The notes under the pieces are model-generated. The model ran no database searches and had not been told where the DNA came from. It worked only from the letters and a program-made list of their open reading frames with translations. The position numbers and the translations under genes are program-made. Positions 1 through 6,907 of a DNA stretch of 64,000 nt are shown here, in pieces. The stretch is from Marinobacter halophilus (GTDB lineage Bacteria; Pseudomonadota; Gammaproteobacteria; Pseudomonadales; Oleiphilaceae), in the NCBI RefSeq assembly GCF_003007685.1, contig NZ_PXNN01000011.1:186001-250000 (forward strand), given 5' to 3'. Numbering within the stretch: the first letter of the stretch is position 1; each line of letters starts with the position of its first letter.

Positions 1-1707
1 CGGGCCATGGGCGGTGACCCCGCCCTGAGCCTGGTCACTGCGGAACCCAGGCAGTTCCAGATTCGCCGCCGTTTTCTGCACAAGCTGGCCGGCACCCACC
101 GCAAGTTTGAACTGGCCTGGCGTGATGAAGACAGCCTGCGCCTGCCTGAACGCCTGGCCCTGTTCCCCTCCCGCACAGCCAATCGGGATCTGTATCTTTG
201 GCTGGCCGCGCTGGCGTCACTGGGGGAAATACACCATCACAATTGGCTCAAGGGCAATCAGGCCATGGTGCAGGAGGTACTGATCCGCTGGCCGGGACTG
301 GAGCCCACGTATCAACGGCTGGTTCGCCACACCCTGCAATGGCGGCCAGACCCGGACACCCTGCCGGGCGTGGAAGCCAATCGGGAAGCCGCCATCCGCC
401 AGGCTTTGATTCACCCCGGCAGTGTCGACGATCTGCCGGAGGCCCTGAGCGATCCCTGGCCGGTGATTCTGTGGCTGTACCCGGTGCTCGGCCGTGGCAA
501 ACTGACCGGCCAGATCATTGGTGACGACAACACCCAGTCAAAATCCGGCGGCCTGGCCAAAAAACGCAAACGCCGCCGGGCCGAGCGGGTAGACGCCTTT
601 GATAAGGACCAGGGCATCATGCTGTTCCGGCTGGAAAGCCTGTTTTCATGGTCTGAGTTCATTCCAGTGGATCGGGCCGGGGATGACAGCGATGAAGACG
701 ACGCCGACTCAGTCGTTGATGACATGGACATGATTTCAATCTCCCTGGATCGTCGGGAAGCATCCTCCGCCATCAAGTTTGACCTGGACCTGCCCTCGGA
801 AGAAAACGACGACCTGTACCTTGGCCCGGGCATCCACCTGCCCGAATGGGACTGGCGCCGACAGGGCTACCGCGACAATTTCTGCTGCCTTCAACCCCTG
901 CTCAGCAAAGACGCCGTGCCATCCCCGTTACCAGAGCGCCTGAAGCGCTCGGCCCAGACCCTGCGCCAGCAATTCAGTGCCCTGAAACCCCTGCGCCAGT
1001 GGGAGCGACGGCAACTGGAAGGCGAAGAGCTGGACCTGGACGCCTGCCTGGAACGGGTGGTCCAACACCGGCGCGGGCTTGGCGAAGTGGACCAGAAGCT
1101 GTTTCGCCAGTGCAAACAGAACCAGCGTGACCTCGCCTGTCTTGTGCTGGCCGACATCTCCCTGTCGACAGACACCTACATCAATAACAACCAGCGGGTG
1201 ATCGACATCGCCCGGGATGGCCTGCAGCTGTTAAGCGAAGCCCTGACCGCCAGCCGTGACCCGTTTGCGCTGTTTGCGTTCTCCTCACGGCGCCGGGACC
1301 ACATTCGTTTTCATCACCTCAAGGGCTTTGACGAACCCTACAACGACACCAGCCGGGGCCGGATTCAGGCGCTGGAACCGGGATACTACACCCGCATGGG
1401 TGCCGCCATCCGCCAGTCCATCAAGCTGCTGCGGGCGCGGCCAGAGCATCAGAAAATCCTGCTGCTATTGACCGACGGCAAACCCAACGACCTGGACCTG
1501 TACGAAGGTCGCTACGGCGTGGAAGACACCCGAATGGCGGTTCAGGAAGCCCACCGGGCCGGCCTGACGCCGTTCTGCGTCACCATCGACGAAGAAGCCA
1601 ACGAATACCTGCCCTACGTCTTCGGCAGCACCAACTACGTGGTGATCAAAGACCCGACGCAACTGCCGGCGCAGTTGCCCAAGCTGTACCTGAACCTAAC
1701 CCGTTGA
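1..1707 (+). CDS. norD: NorD-like VWA-domain protein for NO reductase activation (5' end probably cut)
   Basis: NorD proteins are cytoplasmic partners of the NorQ/NirQ AAA+ ATPase and are needed to assemble or activate nitric oxide reductase. A C-terminal von Willebrand A domain starts near residue 378 (counted from the ATG at 7). Its metal-site elements are visible: DxSxS in ADISLST, the Thr in YYTRMG, and the Asp in LLTDGKPND. A basic cluster (KKRKRRR, about residue 185) and an acidic stretch (about 222-243) lie in the N-terminal half. The frame is open to the window edge and 566 aa is short for NorD (about 600 or more), so the true start is probably upstream. It is followed closely by norE and norF, and nirQ lies nearby on the other strand. 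Confidence 0.88.
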   Translation, partial: RAMGGDPALSLVTAEPRQFQIRRRFLHKLAGTHRKFELAWRDEDSLRLPERLALFPSRTANRDLYLWLAALASLGEIHHHNWLKGNQAMVQEVLIRWPGLEPTYQRLVRHTLQWRPDPDTLPGVEANREAAIRQALIHPGSVDDLPEALSDPWPVILWLYPVLGRGKLTGQIIGDDNTQSKSGGLAKKRKRRRAERVDAFDKDQGIMLFRLESLFSWSEFIPVDRAGDDSDEDDADSVVDDMDMISISLDRREASSAIKFDLDLPSEENDDLYLGPGIHLPEWDWRRQGYRDNFCCLQPLLSKDAVPSPLPERLKRSAQTLRQQFSALKPLRQWERRQLEGEELDLDACLERVVQHRRGLGEVDQKLFRQCKQNQRDLACLVLADISLSTDTYINNNQRVIDIARDGLQLLSEALTASRDPFALFAFSSRRRDHIRFHHLKGFDEPYNDTSRGRIQALEPGYYTRMGAAIRQSIKLLRARPEHQKILLLLTDGKPNDLDLYEGRYGVEDTRMAVQEAHRAGLTPFCVTIDEEANEYLPYVFGSTNYVVIKDPTQLPAQLPKLYLNLTR

Positions 1708-1718
1708 CGGAGGATCTG

Positions 1719-2294
1719 ATGGCTGATAGCCAGGCCGCACGTTCACCGCACCTGCCCGGCGACCTCGCCGTCTGGTTCTTCATCTTCGCGGAACTGGCGG
1801 TGTTCGGCATCATGTTCATCGGCTTCGGCGTAGCCCGGAGCCTGGACCCGGCCACTTTCTCCGCCGGCCGGGAAGTGCTGCACCCCTGGACCGGCCTGGT
1901 CAACACCATTGGCCTGATCACCGCCAGCTACCTGGTAGCCCTGTCTGTTCACCGGCTGCGCGACGGCAAGCCCGGCACCGCCGTCCTGTTGTGGGGCGCC
2001 ATAGCGGCCTCATGCATCTACACCTTCGGCAAACTCTGGGAATACATCGACCTGTATTCCAACGGCTACAATCTGGGTACCGACACCTTCTTCATGTTCT
2101 ATTTCTTCCTCACTTTCTTCCACTTCATGCATGTTGTGCTGGGCCAGATTGTCCTGGTGGTGCTGGCGGTTAAGGTGAAGAAAGGTGAATACACCGGCGA
2201 CGACATGAACAGCATGGAATCCGGCGCCTCCTACTGGCACATGGTCGACCTGGTGTGGCTGGTGCTGTTCCCCATGCTCTACGTTATAGCGTAA
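1719..2294 (+). CDS. norE: NorE-type cytochrome c oxidase subunit III-like membrane protein
   Basis: 191 aa integral membrane protein of the COX3/NorE family, with about five hydrophobic segments. The family signature EYIDLY followed by a histidine-rich FFHFMH helix is present. In denitrifiers NorE accompanies NO reductase and improves its function, although it is not a catalytic subunit. The ATG at 1719 is preferred over the upstream TTG at 1704 because an ACGGAGG ribosome site sits 6 bases before it. It begins 11 bases after the norD stop, so the two are probably co-transcribed. Confidence 0.88.
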   Translation: MADSQAARSPHLPGDLAVWFFIFAELAVFGIMFIGFGVARSLDPATFSAGREVLHPWTGLVNTIGLITASYLVALSVHRLRDGKPGTAVLLWGAIAASCIYTFGKLWEYIDLYSNGYNLGTDTFFMFYFFLTFFHFMHVVLGQIVLVVLAVKVKKGEYTGDDMNSMESGASYWHMVDLVWLVLFPMLYVIA

Positions 2295-2306
2295 GGAGAC
2301 GAGCGG

Positions 2307-2546
2307 ATGTTAGCGGTCTACATCACCCTGATGGCCTGCACCATGGCGCCGGTGATTGCCATGCAGATGGGTCTGGACGCGACGATTCTGGTGTGGCTGG
2401 CATTTCCACTGGTTATCGTGAAAGCGGTGCTTCTGGTCGACCATTTCATGGAAATGAAACACGCGCCGTTTGGGTGGCGCCTGGCTTCACAGGGATGGGC
2501 GATCGTTGTTGTTGCGGTGCTGGCAGGGATTCATATTTTAACCTGA
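2307..2546 (+). CDS. norF: NorF-like small membrane protein (COX4-type)
   Basis: 79 aa with three hydrophobic helices. The segment DHFMEMKHAP before the last helix is typical of NorF and of cytochrome oxidase subunit IV-like proteins. It starts 12 bases after norE behind GGAGACGAG. Proteins of this family are found next to norE in denitrification clusters (the nirO/nirP pair of pseudomonads) and are thought to help NO reductase maturation or stability. It is the last gene of this plus-strand unit; a long stem repeat follows. Confidence 0.82.
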   Translation: MLAVYITLMACTMAPVIAMQMGLDATILVWLAFPLVIVKAVLLVDHFMEMKHAPFGWRLASQGWAIVVVAVLAGIHILT

Positions 2547-2622
2547 GACTCAGTAAACATCGGCCAAATAAATGGGCGGCCACCATATGCGCGGAATCCC
2601 TTAGCAATGTTGGCAGGAGCGG

Positions 2623-2722
2623 CCGGGTAGGCCTTTCCAAAACTGTGCGGAGCCATGGATGGCGGAGCCCAAGCGTCACATGGATGTGCCGCAAGGAGCG
2701 TGTTTTGGAAAGGCCTACCCGG
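2623..2722. repeat. Structured intergenic repeat, copy 1 (long outer stem, two inner hairpins)
   Basis: A perfect 21-bp outer stem (2623-2643 with 2702-2722) encloses a 58-base core. The core holds two small hairpins of the form xxCAT-GG-ATGxx (GCCATGGATGGC and CACATGGATGTG). The same core recurs at 16585-16641 with only one substitution and one indel. It lies between the convergent norF and the minus-strand nirQ-linked gene, where it could act as a bidirectional terminator or as a transcript-end structure. Short frames inside it (MDGGAQ...) are not genes. Confidence 0.85.
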
Positions 2723-2748
2723 TTGCGACCTCCTCCATTATCAGAAGA

Positions 2749-3123
2749 TCACAGCAACCGCCGCGGAAAATACGGCGGTTTATCGCCAATCGCCTGAGCC
2801 AGGGACACCATGCCCCAAAGCACAAACGACGTGTGCATCACAATTGCCCAGACAATCGCAAAGCTCCAGAAGTTGCCGGTGTTGCCAAAGGCCAACCAAG
2901 AGATCGCCACCCCGGAACTGATCAGCAAAGCCCCCAGAATCGACATATAGACACCGGCCCTTGCATGGGCCCGGCGCAGCGGATTACTGCCATCAGAATT
3001 CATCGCAGCCCACACCAGCACCGCAAACCCAATGACCGGCAACGCCAGCAAGTTCAATAAATACCAGGCGACCGGGGCTATTGCCCCGGGGGATTCAGAC
3101 TTCTGCTTGGCCGAATAAGGCAT
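2749..3123 (-). CDS. Uncharacterised three-helix membrane protein coupled to nirQ
   Basis: 124 aa of unrecognised family. Three predicted membrane helices lie at about 18-40, 57-79 and 84-108, with histidines at 53 and 97. The start at 3123 is chosen because GGAGG precedes it and it overlaps the last 29 bases of nirQ in another frame, a strong sign of translational coupling. The coupling suggests a role with NirQ in assembling nitrite or NO reductase; this is inference. It is the last gene of nirC-nirF-nirQ-this gene and ends near the structured repeat. Confidence 0.7.
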   Translation of the reverse strand: MPYSAKQKSESPGAIAPVAWYLLNLLALPVIGFAVLVWAAMNSDGSNPLRRAHARAGVYMSILGALLISSGVAISWLAFGNTGNFWSFAIVWAIVMHTSFVLWGMVSLAQAIGDKPPYFPRRLL

Positions 3124-3877
3124 ACACCACCTCCATGAGTGCGTTAACGGTAACCGCGTCATCCGACAGCGGCTCTATGAGACCGGCGCGACAGGCTTCA
3201 ACAGCCGGTACACCGGAGCGGATCAGGTAAGCGGTATGGATCAGCAGGCGGGTCGATGCCGCCTCTTCCAGATCGTGATCTTTCAGATTGCGCAGCGAGG
3301 CCGCAAGGGTTACCAACTGCCTGGCCAGGTCTTCATCACAGCCGGCCTCTTCCCGAACAATCAACTGCTCGATGGCCGGCTCGGGATAATCAAAACTCAT
3401 CGACACAAAGCGCTGCCGGGTGCTCGGTTTCATACCCTTGAGCAGGCTCTGATAGCCCGGGTTATAGGACACCACCAGCATGAAACCCGGCGCCGCCCGC
3501 AGCAGCTCGCCGGTGCGTTCAATCGGTAACTCCCGGCGGTCGTCCGCCAGCGGGTGCAACACCACCGTGGTGTCTTTGCGGGCTTCGACCACCTCATCCA
3601 GGTAACAGATGCCGCCTTCCCGCACGGCCCGGGTCAGCGGGCCGTCCTGCCAGTAGGTTCCGTCCGGGCCGATCAGATGGCGACCGACCAGATCGGACGC
3701 GGTGAGATCGTCGTGGCAGGCCACGGTGTAAACCGGCCGCCCCAGCTGCTCGGCCATGTAGCGCACAAAACGGGTTTTACCGCAGCCCGTCGGGCCTTTG
3801 ATCAGCACAGGCAAACCGTTGCTTGCCGCAGCCTGAAACAGCTCTATTTCGTTGCCTGCAGGTTGGTAAAAGGTCAT
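3095..3877 (-). CDS. nirQ: NirQ/NorQ/CbbQ family MoxR-type AAA+ ATPase
   Basis: 260 aa cytoplasmic ATPase. The Walker A motif GPTGCGKT is at residues 28-35 and a Walker B-type CYLDEV at about 91-96. The family uses ATP to remodel or activate respiratory enzymes; NirQ/NorQ acts with NorD on NO reductase and affects nitrite reductase. The ATG at 3877 is preferred over a 27-residue extension because AAGGA lies just upstream and the family begins shortly before the P-loop. It follows nirF by 22 bases and overlaps the small membrane-protein gene downstream. Confidence 0.93.
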   Translation of the reverse strand: MTFYQPAGNEIELFQAAASNGLPVLIKGPTGCGKTRFVRYMAEQLGRPVYTVACHDDLTASDLVGRHLIGPDGTYWQDGPLTRAVREGGICYLDEVVEARKDTTVVLHPLADDRRELPIERTGELLRAAPGFMLVVSYNPGYQSLLKGMKPSTRQRFVSMSFDYPEPAIEQLIVREEAGCDEDLARQLVTLAASLRNLKDHDLEEAASTRLLIHTAYLIRSGVPAVEACRAGLIEPLSDDAVTVNALMEVVYALFGQAEV

Positions 3878-3899
3878 TGAGTTAGTTCCTTTAAAGGCT

Positions 3900-5144
3900 C
3901 TAGAGGCCCAGCGTATGAGCCCGGCTGGTAAAGAAGATACCGCTGGGGTTCTTTGCACTGAGTGTCGCCACAGGCTCCAGCGTGCGGGTGCTGTACACGG
4001 TCACACGGTTACTGTCTCTCGCAGACACCCACACTTCTTCGCCCCTGGGCGTAAACTCCATGTGCAGAACCGCTTCGCCGGGTTCCAGTGTGCGGATAAT
4101 TTCCCGGCTTCGCGAGTCAATTACCTGAACCACATCGTTCTCCGGATGAGCAAAGCTCACCCATATCTGGCGATTATCGGGGCTGGCCATCACAAACACG
4201 GGCTGGCCCTGGACCGGAATTCGATCCATCAGCGACCAGTCCTCCATGTCGGCCACCAGCACCTGGTGATGACCAACGGCCGGAACAAAAGCCCGTCCAT
4301 CTGCGATGGCCCACCCCTCCAGGTGGGGCATTTTGTAGACCGGCAGCTGCTGCTCCCCCTTGCCATAATTCGGCAAAATTTCAGTAACGCCCTGTTCGTG
4401 ATTCCACAGATCCAGCAGCGACAGGCCGTCTTCACCAAACAGGCCGGCAATGTAGTAACGGCCATCAGGCGTGATCAGGGCATCATAAGGTGCCTTGCCT
4501 GCCTTGTAGCGGGTGATTTCAGGGTCCTCACCACTCATATCGAGGGTCCAGATCTCTCCCGCGTCGAACAGACTGAAGACGAACTGGTGCCCCGGCGCAT
4601 CCACCAGACCCACGGTTTTCGACTGATCTGGCTCACCATCGTTCCTGGTGTAAGTGGCCGGTACATTCAGGACCAGATCCAGGGTCTTGCTGTCAAAGAC
4701 CTTCACCCCGCCCGGCTCGTAGTTGGATACGGCCACGTAGCGACCATCCTGGGAGATGGCACCACCAATACTGTTGCCGGACTGGATAACCCGATTCACG
4801 ATGGACCGGGTCAACAGGTCAACCTTGGTGAGGCCCCCATCCCGCCCGAACACATAGCCATAGCGAGCATCCCGGGAGTAAACCACCGAGGCATGGGAAA
4901 GATCACCCAGGCCTTCCACGCGGCCCAGCACCGAACGCTGTGTGGTATCAACCACCAGCACTGAGCCTGCGGCCCGCTCGACCACCAGCCCCAGGTCACC
5001 GGTTCCACGAATGTCCGACGCCGGAATGAAATCATCCCGGGAAGCCACAGACTGACAACCTCCCAGGGCTGCCACCACCAGAGCCATTACGACCAACTGA
5101 AAAGCTCGGGCGACGACTCTTCTCAGGTGTGCGAATTCGTTCAT
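3900..5144 (-). CDS. nirF: NirF, heme d1 biosynthesis lipoprotein
   Basis: 414 aa eight-bladed d1-type propeller protein related to the d1 domains of NirS and NirN. A lipoprotein signal ends at AALGGC, with the lipidated cysteine at residue 30, so it is expected to be membrane-anchored in the periplasm. NirF acts in late heme d1 synthesis, on dihydro-heme d1 or its precursor, and interacts with NirN and NirS. Its start overlaps the nirC stop (ATGA), so the two are translationally linked. Repeated blade motifs such as SQDGRYVAVSNYEPG and TPDGRYYIAG are visible. Confidence 0.92.
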   Translation of the reverse strand: MNEFAHLRRVVARAFQLVVMALVVAALGGCQSVASRDDFIPASDIRGTGDLGLVVERAAGSVLVVDTTQRSVLGRVEGLGDLSHASVVYSRDARYGYVFGRDGGLTKVDLLTRSIVNRVIQSGNSIGGAISQDGRYVAVSNYEPGGVKVFDSKTLDLVLNVPATYTRNDGEPDQSKTVGLVDAPGHQFVFSLFDAGEIWTLDMSGEDPEITRYKAGKAPYDALITPDGRYYIAGLFGEDGLSLLDLWNHEQGVTEILPNYGKGEQQLPVYKMPHLEGWAIADGRAFVPAVGHHQVLVADMEDWSLMDRIPVQGQPVFVMASPDNRQIWVSFAHPENDVVQVIDSRSREIIRTLEPGEAVLHMEFTPRGEEVWVSARDSNRVTVYSTRTLEPVATLSAKNPSGIFFTSRAHTLGL

Positions 5145-5488
5145 TGGGCTACCTCCGGGCGGCTTTGTGGCGTAATCAGGGCACCGGATTTCAGTTGTTC
5201 ACTGATCCAGCGAATTTCATGATCGGTCAGTAAAGCTTTCCAGGGCGGCATGGCCGTGCCCGGCACTCCTTCCCGGATAATTGCGGCGATGGCGGCTGCA
5301 GGCAGAGCCTCCAGGTTTCCGGGGCGGAGCGCCGGCCCCAGACCGCCTTTCAGTGTCAGGCCATGGCAGGAACCGCAGTCCTGAATGACAAAATTCTGCA
5401 ACTCAGTGTAGTCACTGCCCTCTGCCCAGAGGACTGTCGGCAGCAGCGCGAAAACGCCAAACCAGAACCGTTTATTCCACTCGCCCAT
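5141..5488 (-). CDS. nirC: NirC, periplasmic c-type cytochrome (c55x)
   Basis: 115 aa with a signal peptide (cut near residue 22), one heme-binding CGSCH at 38-42 and a distal methionine at AMPPW (about residue 80). NirC is a mono-heme cytochrome of nir operons proposed to pass electrons in heme d1 maturation or to NirS. An upstream ATG at 5521 exists, but the start at 5488 is preferred: an FNR-type box at 5548-5561 places transcription initiation near 5513, downstream of the longer start. First gene of the nirC-nirF-nirQ operon. Confidence 0.87.
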   Translation of the reverse strand: MGEWNKRFWFGVFALLPTVLWAEGSDYTELQNFVIQDCGSCHGLTLKGGLGPALRPGNLEALPAAAIAAIIREGVPGTAMPPWKALLTDHEIRWISEQLKSGALITPQSRPEVAQ

Positions 5489-5547
5489 AGTCGCGATCAC
5501 CTTCTGTTGCCTTGTCTGCATCCTGACCGGTGCAGGCTTCTACCTCC

Positions 5548-5561
5548 TTGATTTCAATCAA
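5548..5561 (-). promoter_or_regulatory. FNR/DNR-type box of the nirC operon
   Basis: TTGAT-TTCA-ATCAA, a perfect 10 of 10 match to the FNR/ANR/DNR half sites. With the centre at -41.5 the transcript would begin near 5513 on the minus strand, and CAGGAT (5525-5520) sits where a -10 element is expected. This supports low-oxygen or NO-dependent activation of nirC-nirF-nirQ. Confidence 0.8.
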
Positions 5562-5658
5562 CTCAACCAGCCGCCCCGGCAACCATTTGGAGTTAGCCCT
5601 ACTGAGGTAGCCTGTTTAGAAATTCCGCAACCCTGACCGAAAATCAGATCCAGAACGG

Positions 5659-5994
5659 TCAATCGTCCGTGACAATCACGACCCCCGTCATTCTCGGATG
5701 AGGGCCACAAAGGTAGGGAAGGCGGCCGGTTTCATCGAAGGTTTTTTCATAGACCTCACCCGGGAAAAAATAATCCGCTTCCGGCTCCCCCATCTCCTCA
5801 AACCAGACGCTGTGGTACTGGCGCTTTTCATCATTGCGCCAGCGCACCGTGGTGCCTTTACTTATCCGGATTTCCTGGGGAATGAACTGGAAGTCCCTGA
5901 TGCTGACTTCAACGCTGTCGGCCGCCAGCGTCACAAAAGGCAGGCAAGCGATCAGCATCGCTGCAATAATGGTAGAGCTCTTTACTGTATTCAT
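5659..5994 (-). CDS. Periplasmic cupredoxin (azurin/plastocyanin-like)
   Basis: 111 aa secreted blue-copper protein. The signal peptide ends near residue 25 (VTLAADS). Type 1 copper ligands are visible: His61 in QYHSVW, then Cys96, His99 and Met102 in YLCGPHPRM. Its place between nirC and nirS suggests an electron carrier to nitrite reductase or to heme d1 maturation, as azurin does in pseudomonads; this is inferred. The start at 5994 has AGGGGG upstream, and the longer frame is rejected. An FNR-type box lies at 6053-6066, so it is probably induced with the nir genes. Confidence 0.8.
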   Translation of the reverse strand: MNTVKSSTIIAAMLIACLPFVTLAADSVEVSIRDFQFIPQEIRISKGTTVRWRNDEKRQYHSVWFEEMGEPEADYFFPGEVYEKTFDETGRLPYLCGPHPRMTGVVIVTDD

Positions 5995-6052
5995 AGCGGA
6001 TGTCCCCCTGGAGATGCCCGCAAAAAGATAGCACTTGCGATGAAAGTGATAA

Positions 6053-6066
6053 TTGACTGAACTCAA
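6053..6066 (-). promoter_or_regulatory. FNR/DNR-type box of the cupredoxin gene
   Basis: TTGAC-TGAA-CTCAA, 8 of 10 consensus positions and itself symmetric. With the centre at -41.5 the start would be near 6018 on the minus strand. TATCTT (6030-6025) matches a -10 element at 4 of 6 positions, giving a short 24-base leader. It is too close to the plus-strand ATG at 6079 to activate that gene in the usual way. Confidence 0.65.
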
Positions 6067-6078
6067 TAAGGAACTTGC

Positions 6079-6858
6079 ATGAATGCTGCCCGATTCTTCC
6101 GACACGCCCTGCTGGCATCGTCGCTTGTGACCGCGATGGCTCAGGGCGAAGTTGCGGCAATCGACGAACTTGGGTTCTCGGTTCCCCAGGGGGAAGGCGG
6201 CTCAATATCTCTCCGGGCCCGGCAGGCTTTTGAACACCATATGAAGGAGTCAGAGTGCCCGGTCAGGGTTGAGTCGAGAGCACAGAATGATGAAGCGGGA
6301 GAGATTGTTTTCAGCGTGATGCCCGCCAGTGCACCTTATGCCGCTGGCCAGCCCGTTACTGCCAGGCTGACTGCCCGAACCTATGAAAATACGCCGCTTA
6401 CGGCCACTGTCCTGGTGAAAGCCAGCACCGGCGTCAACAGCCTGGAGAGCCTTGAAGGAGAACGACTAGCCCTGGTGTCAAAAACTTCCGTTCTTGGTTT
6501 TGTTCCAGTCAGGGAACTTTTTGCCGACGCCGGGGTGGATTTTAATGAGGGGCAGTTGTTCATTACAGGAAGTTATGAAGGCGCTATTACCCTGCTCCTG
6601 CATGGTGACGTGTTCGCTGCAGCGCTACCGGCGCCCCTGTCTGCGCGTTGGGCGAAAGCCAATGGTCTCTCCATGGTGGCGCAATCACTCACGCCTTTGG
6701 CAGGGTATGTCACTATCTCCGATAGCTTGGCGGAGTCAAGACGCCAGGCTTGTGTCAAGGCGCTGCAAAGCCTCGAGCGTTCGTCTGCGCGTGATAAACG
6801 AATGGATGTGTTCCCGGTCTGGGTGGAGGGATTCAGGCATGAAAAAACCGCCCCTTAG
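6079..6858 (+). CDS. PhnD-like periplasmic substrate-binding protein
   Basis: 259 aa with a signal peptide (about residues 1-22). The fold is that of phosphate/phosphonate-type binding proteins: segments such as TVLVKASTGVNSLESLEGERLALV and the YEGAITLLLHGDVFAAAL region resemble the PhnD family, which binds small oxyanions or acts as a sensor domain. No ABC permease or ATPase accompanies it. It is divergent from the cupredoxin gene and converges on the NirT-type gene. AAGGAA precedes the ATG. The ligand is unknown, and a role in nitrite or heme metabolism is only suggested by context. Confidence 0.65.
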   Translation: MNAARFFRHALLASSLVTAMAQGEVAAIDELGFSVPQGEGGSISLRARQAFEHHMKESECPVRVESRAQNDEAGEIVFSVMPASAPYAAGQPVTARLTARTYENTPLTATVLVKASTGVNSLESLEGERLALVSKTSVLGFVPVRELFADAGVDFNEGQLFITGSYEGAITLLLHGDVFAAALPAPLSARWAKANGLSMVAQSLTPLAGYVTISDSLAESRRQACVKALQSLERSSARDKRMDVFPVWVEGFRHEKTAP

Positions 6859-6864
6859 GGCGGT
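6842..6864 (-). terminator. Intrinsic terminator of nirS-nirT, inside the 3' end of the PhnD-like gene
   Basis: Read on the minus strand, a 7-bp GC-rich stem (6847-6853 with 6858-6864, loop of 4) is followed directly by six T residues (6847-6842). It sits after the minus-strand NirT-type gene and overlaps the last codons of the convergent PhnD-like gene. Confidence 0.7.
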
Positions 6865-6907
6865 GGAGGAAAGGCAGATTTTAATCCGCCGGAGGTAGGG
6901 AGAAGAT

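Noticed and set aside
3915..4964. 349-codon plus-strand frame opposite nirF
   Set aside because: Shadow of nirF; the minus strand has the lipoprotein signal and propeller motifs.
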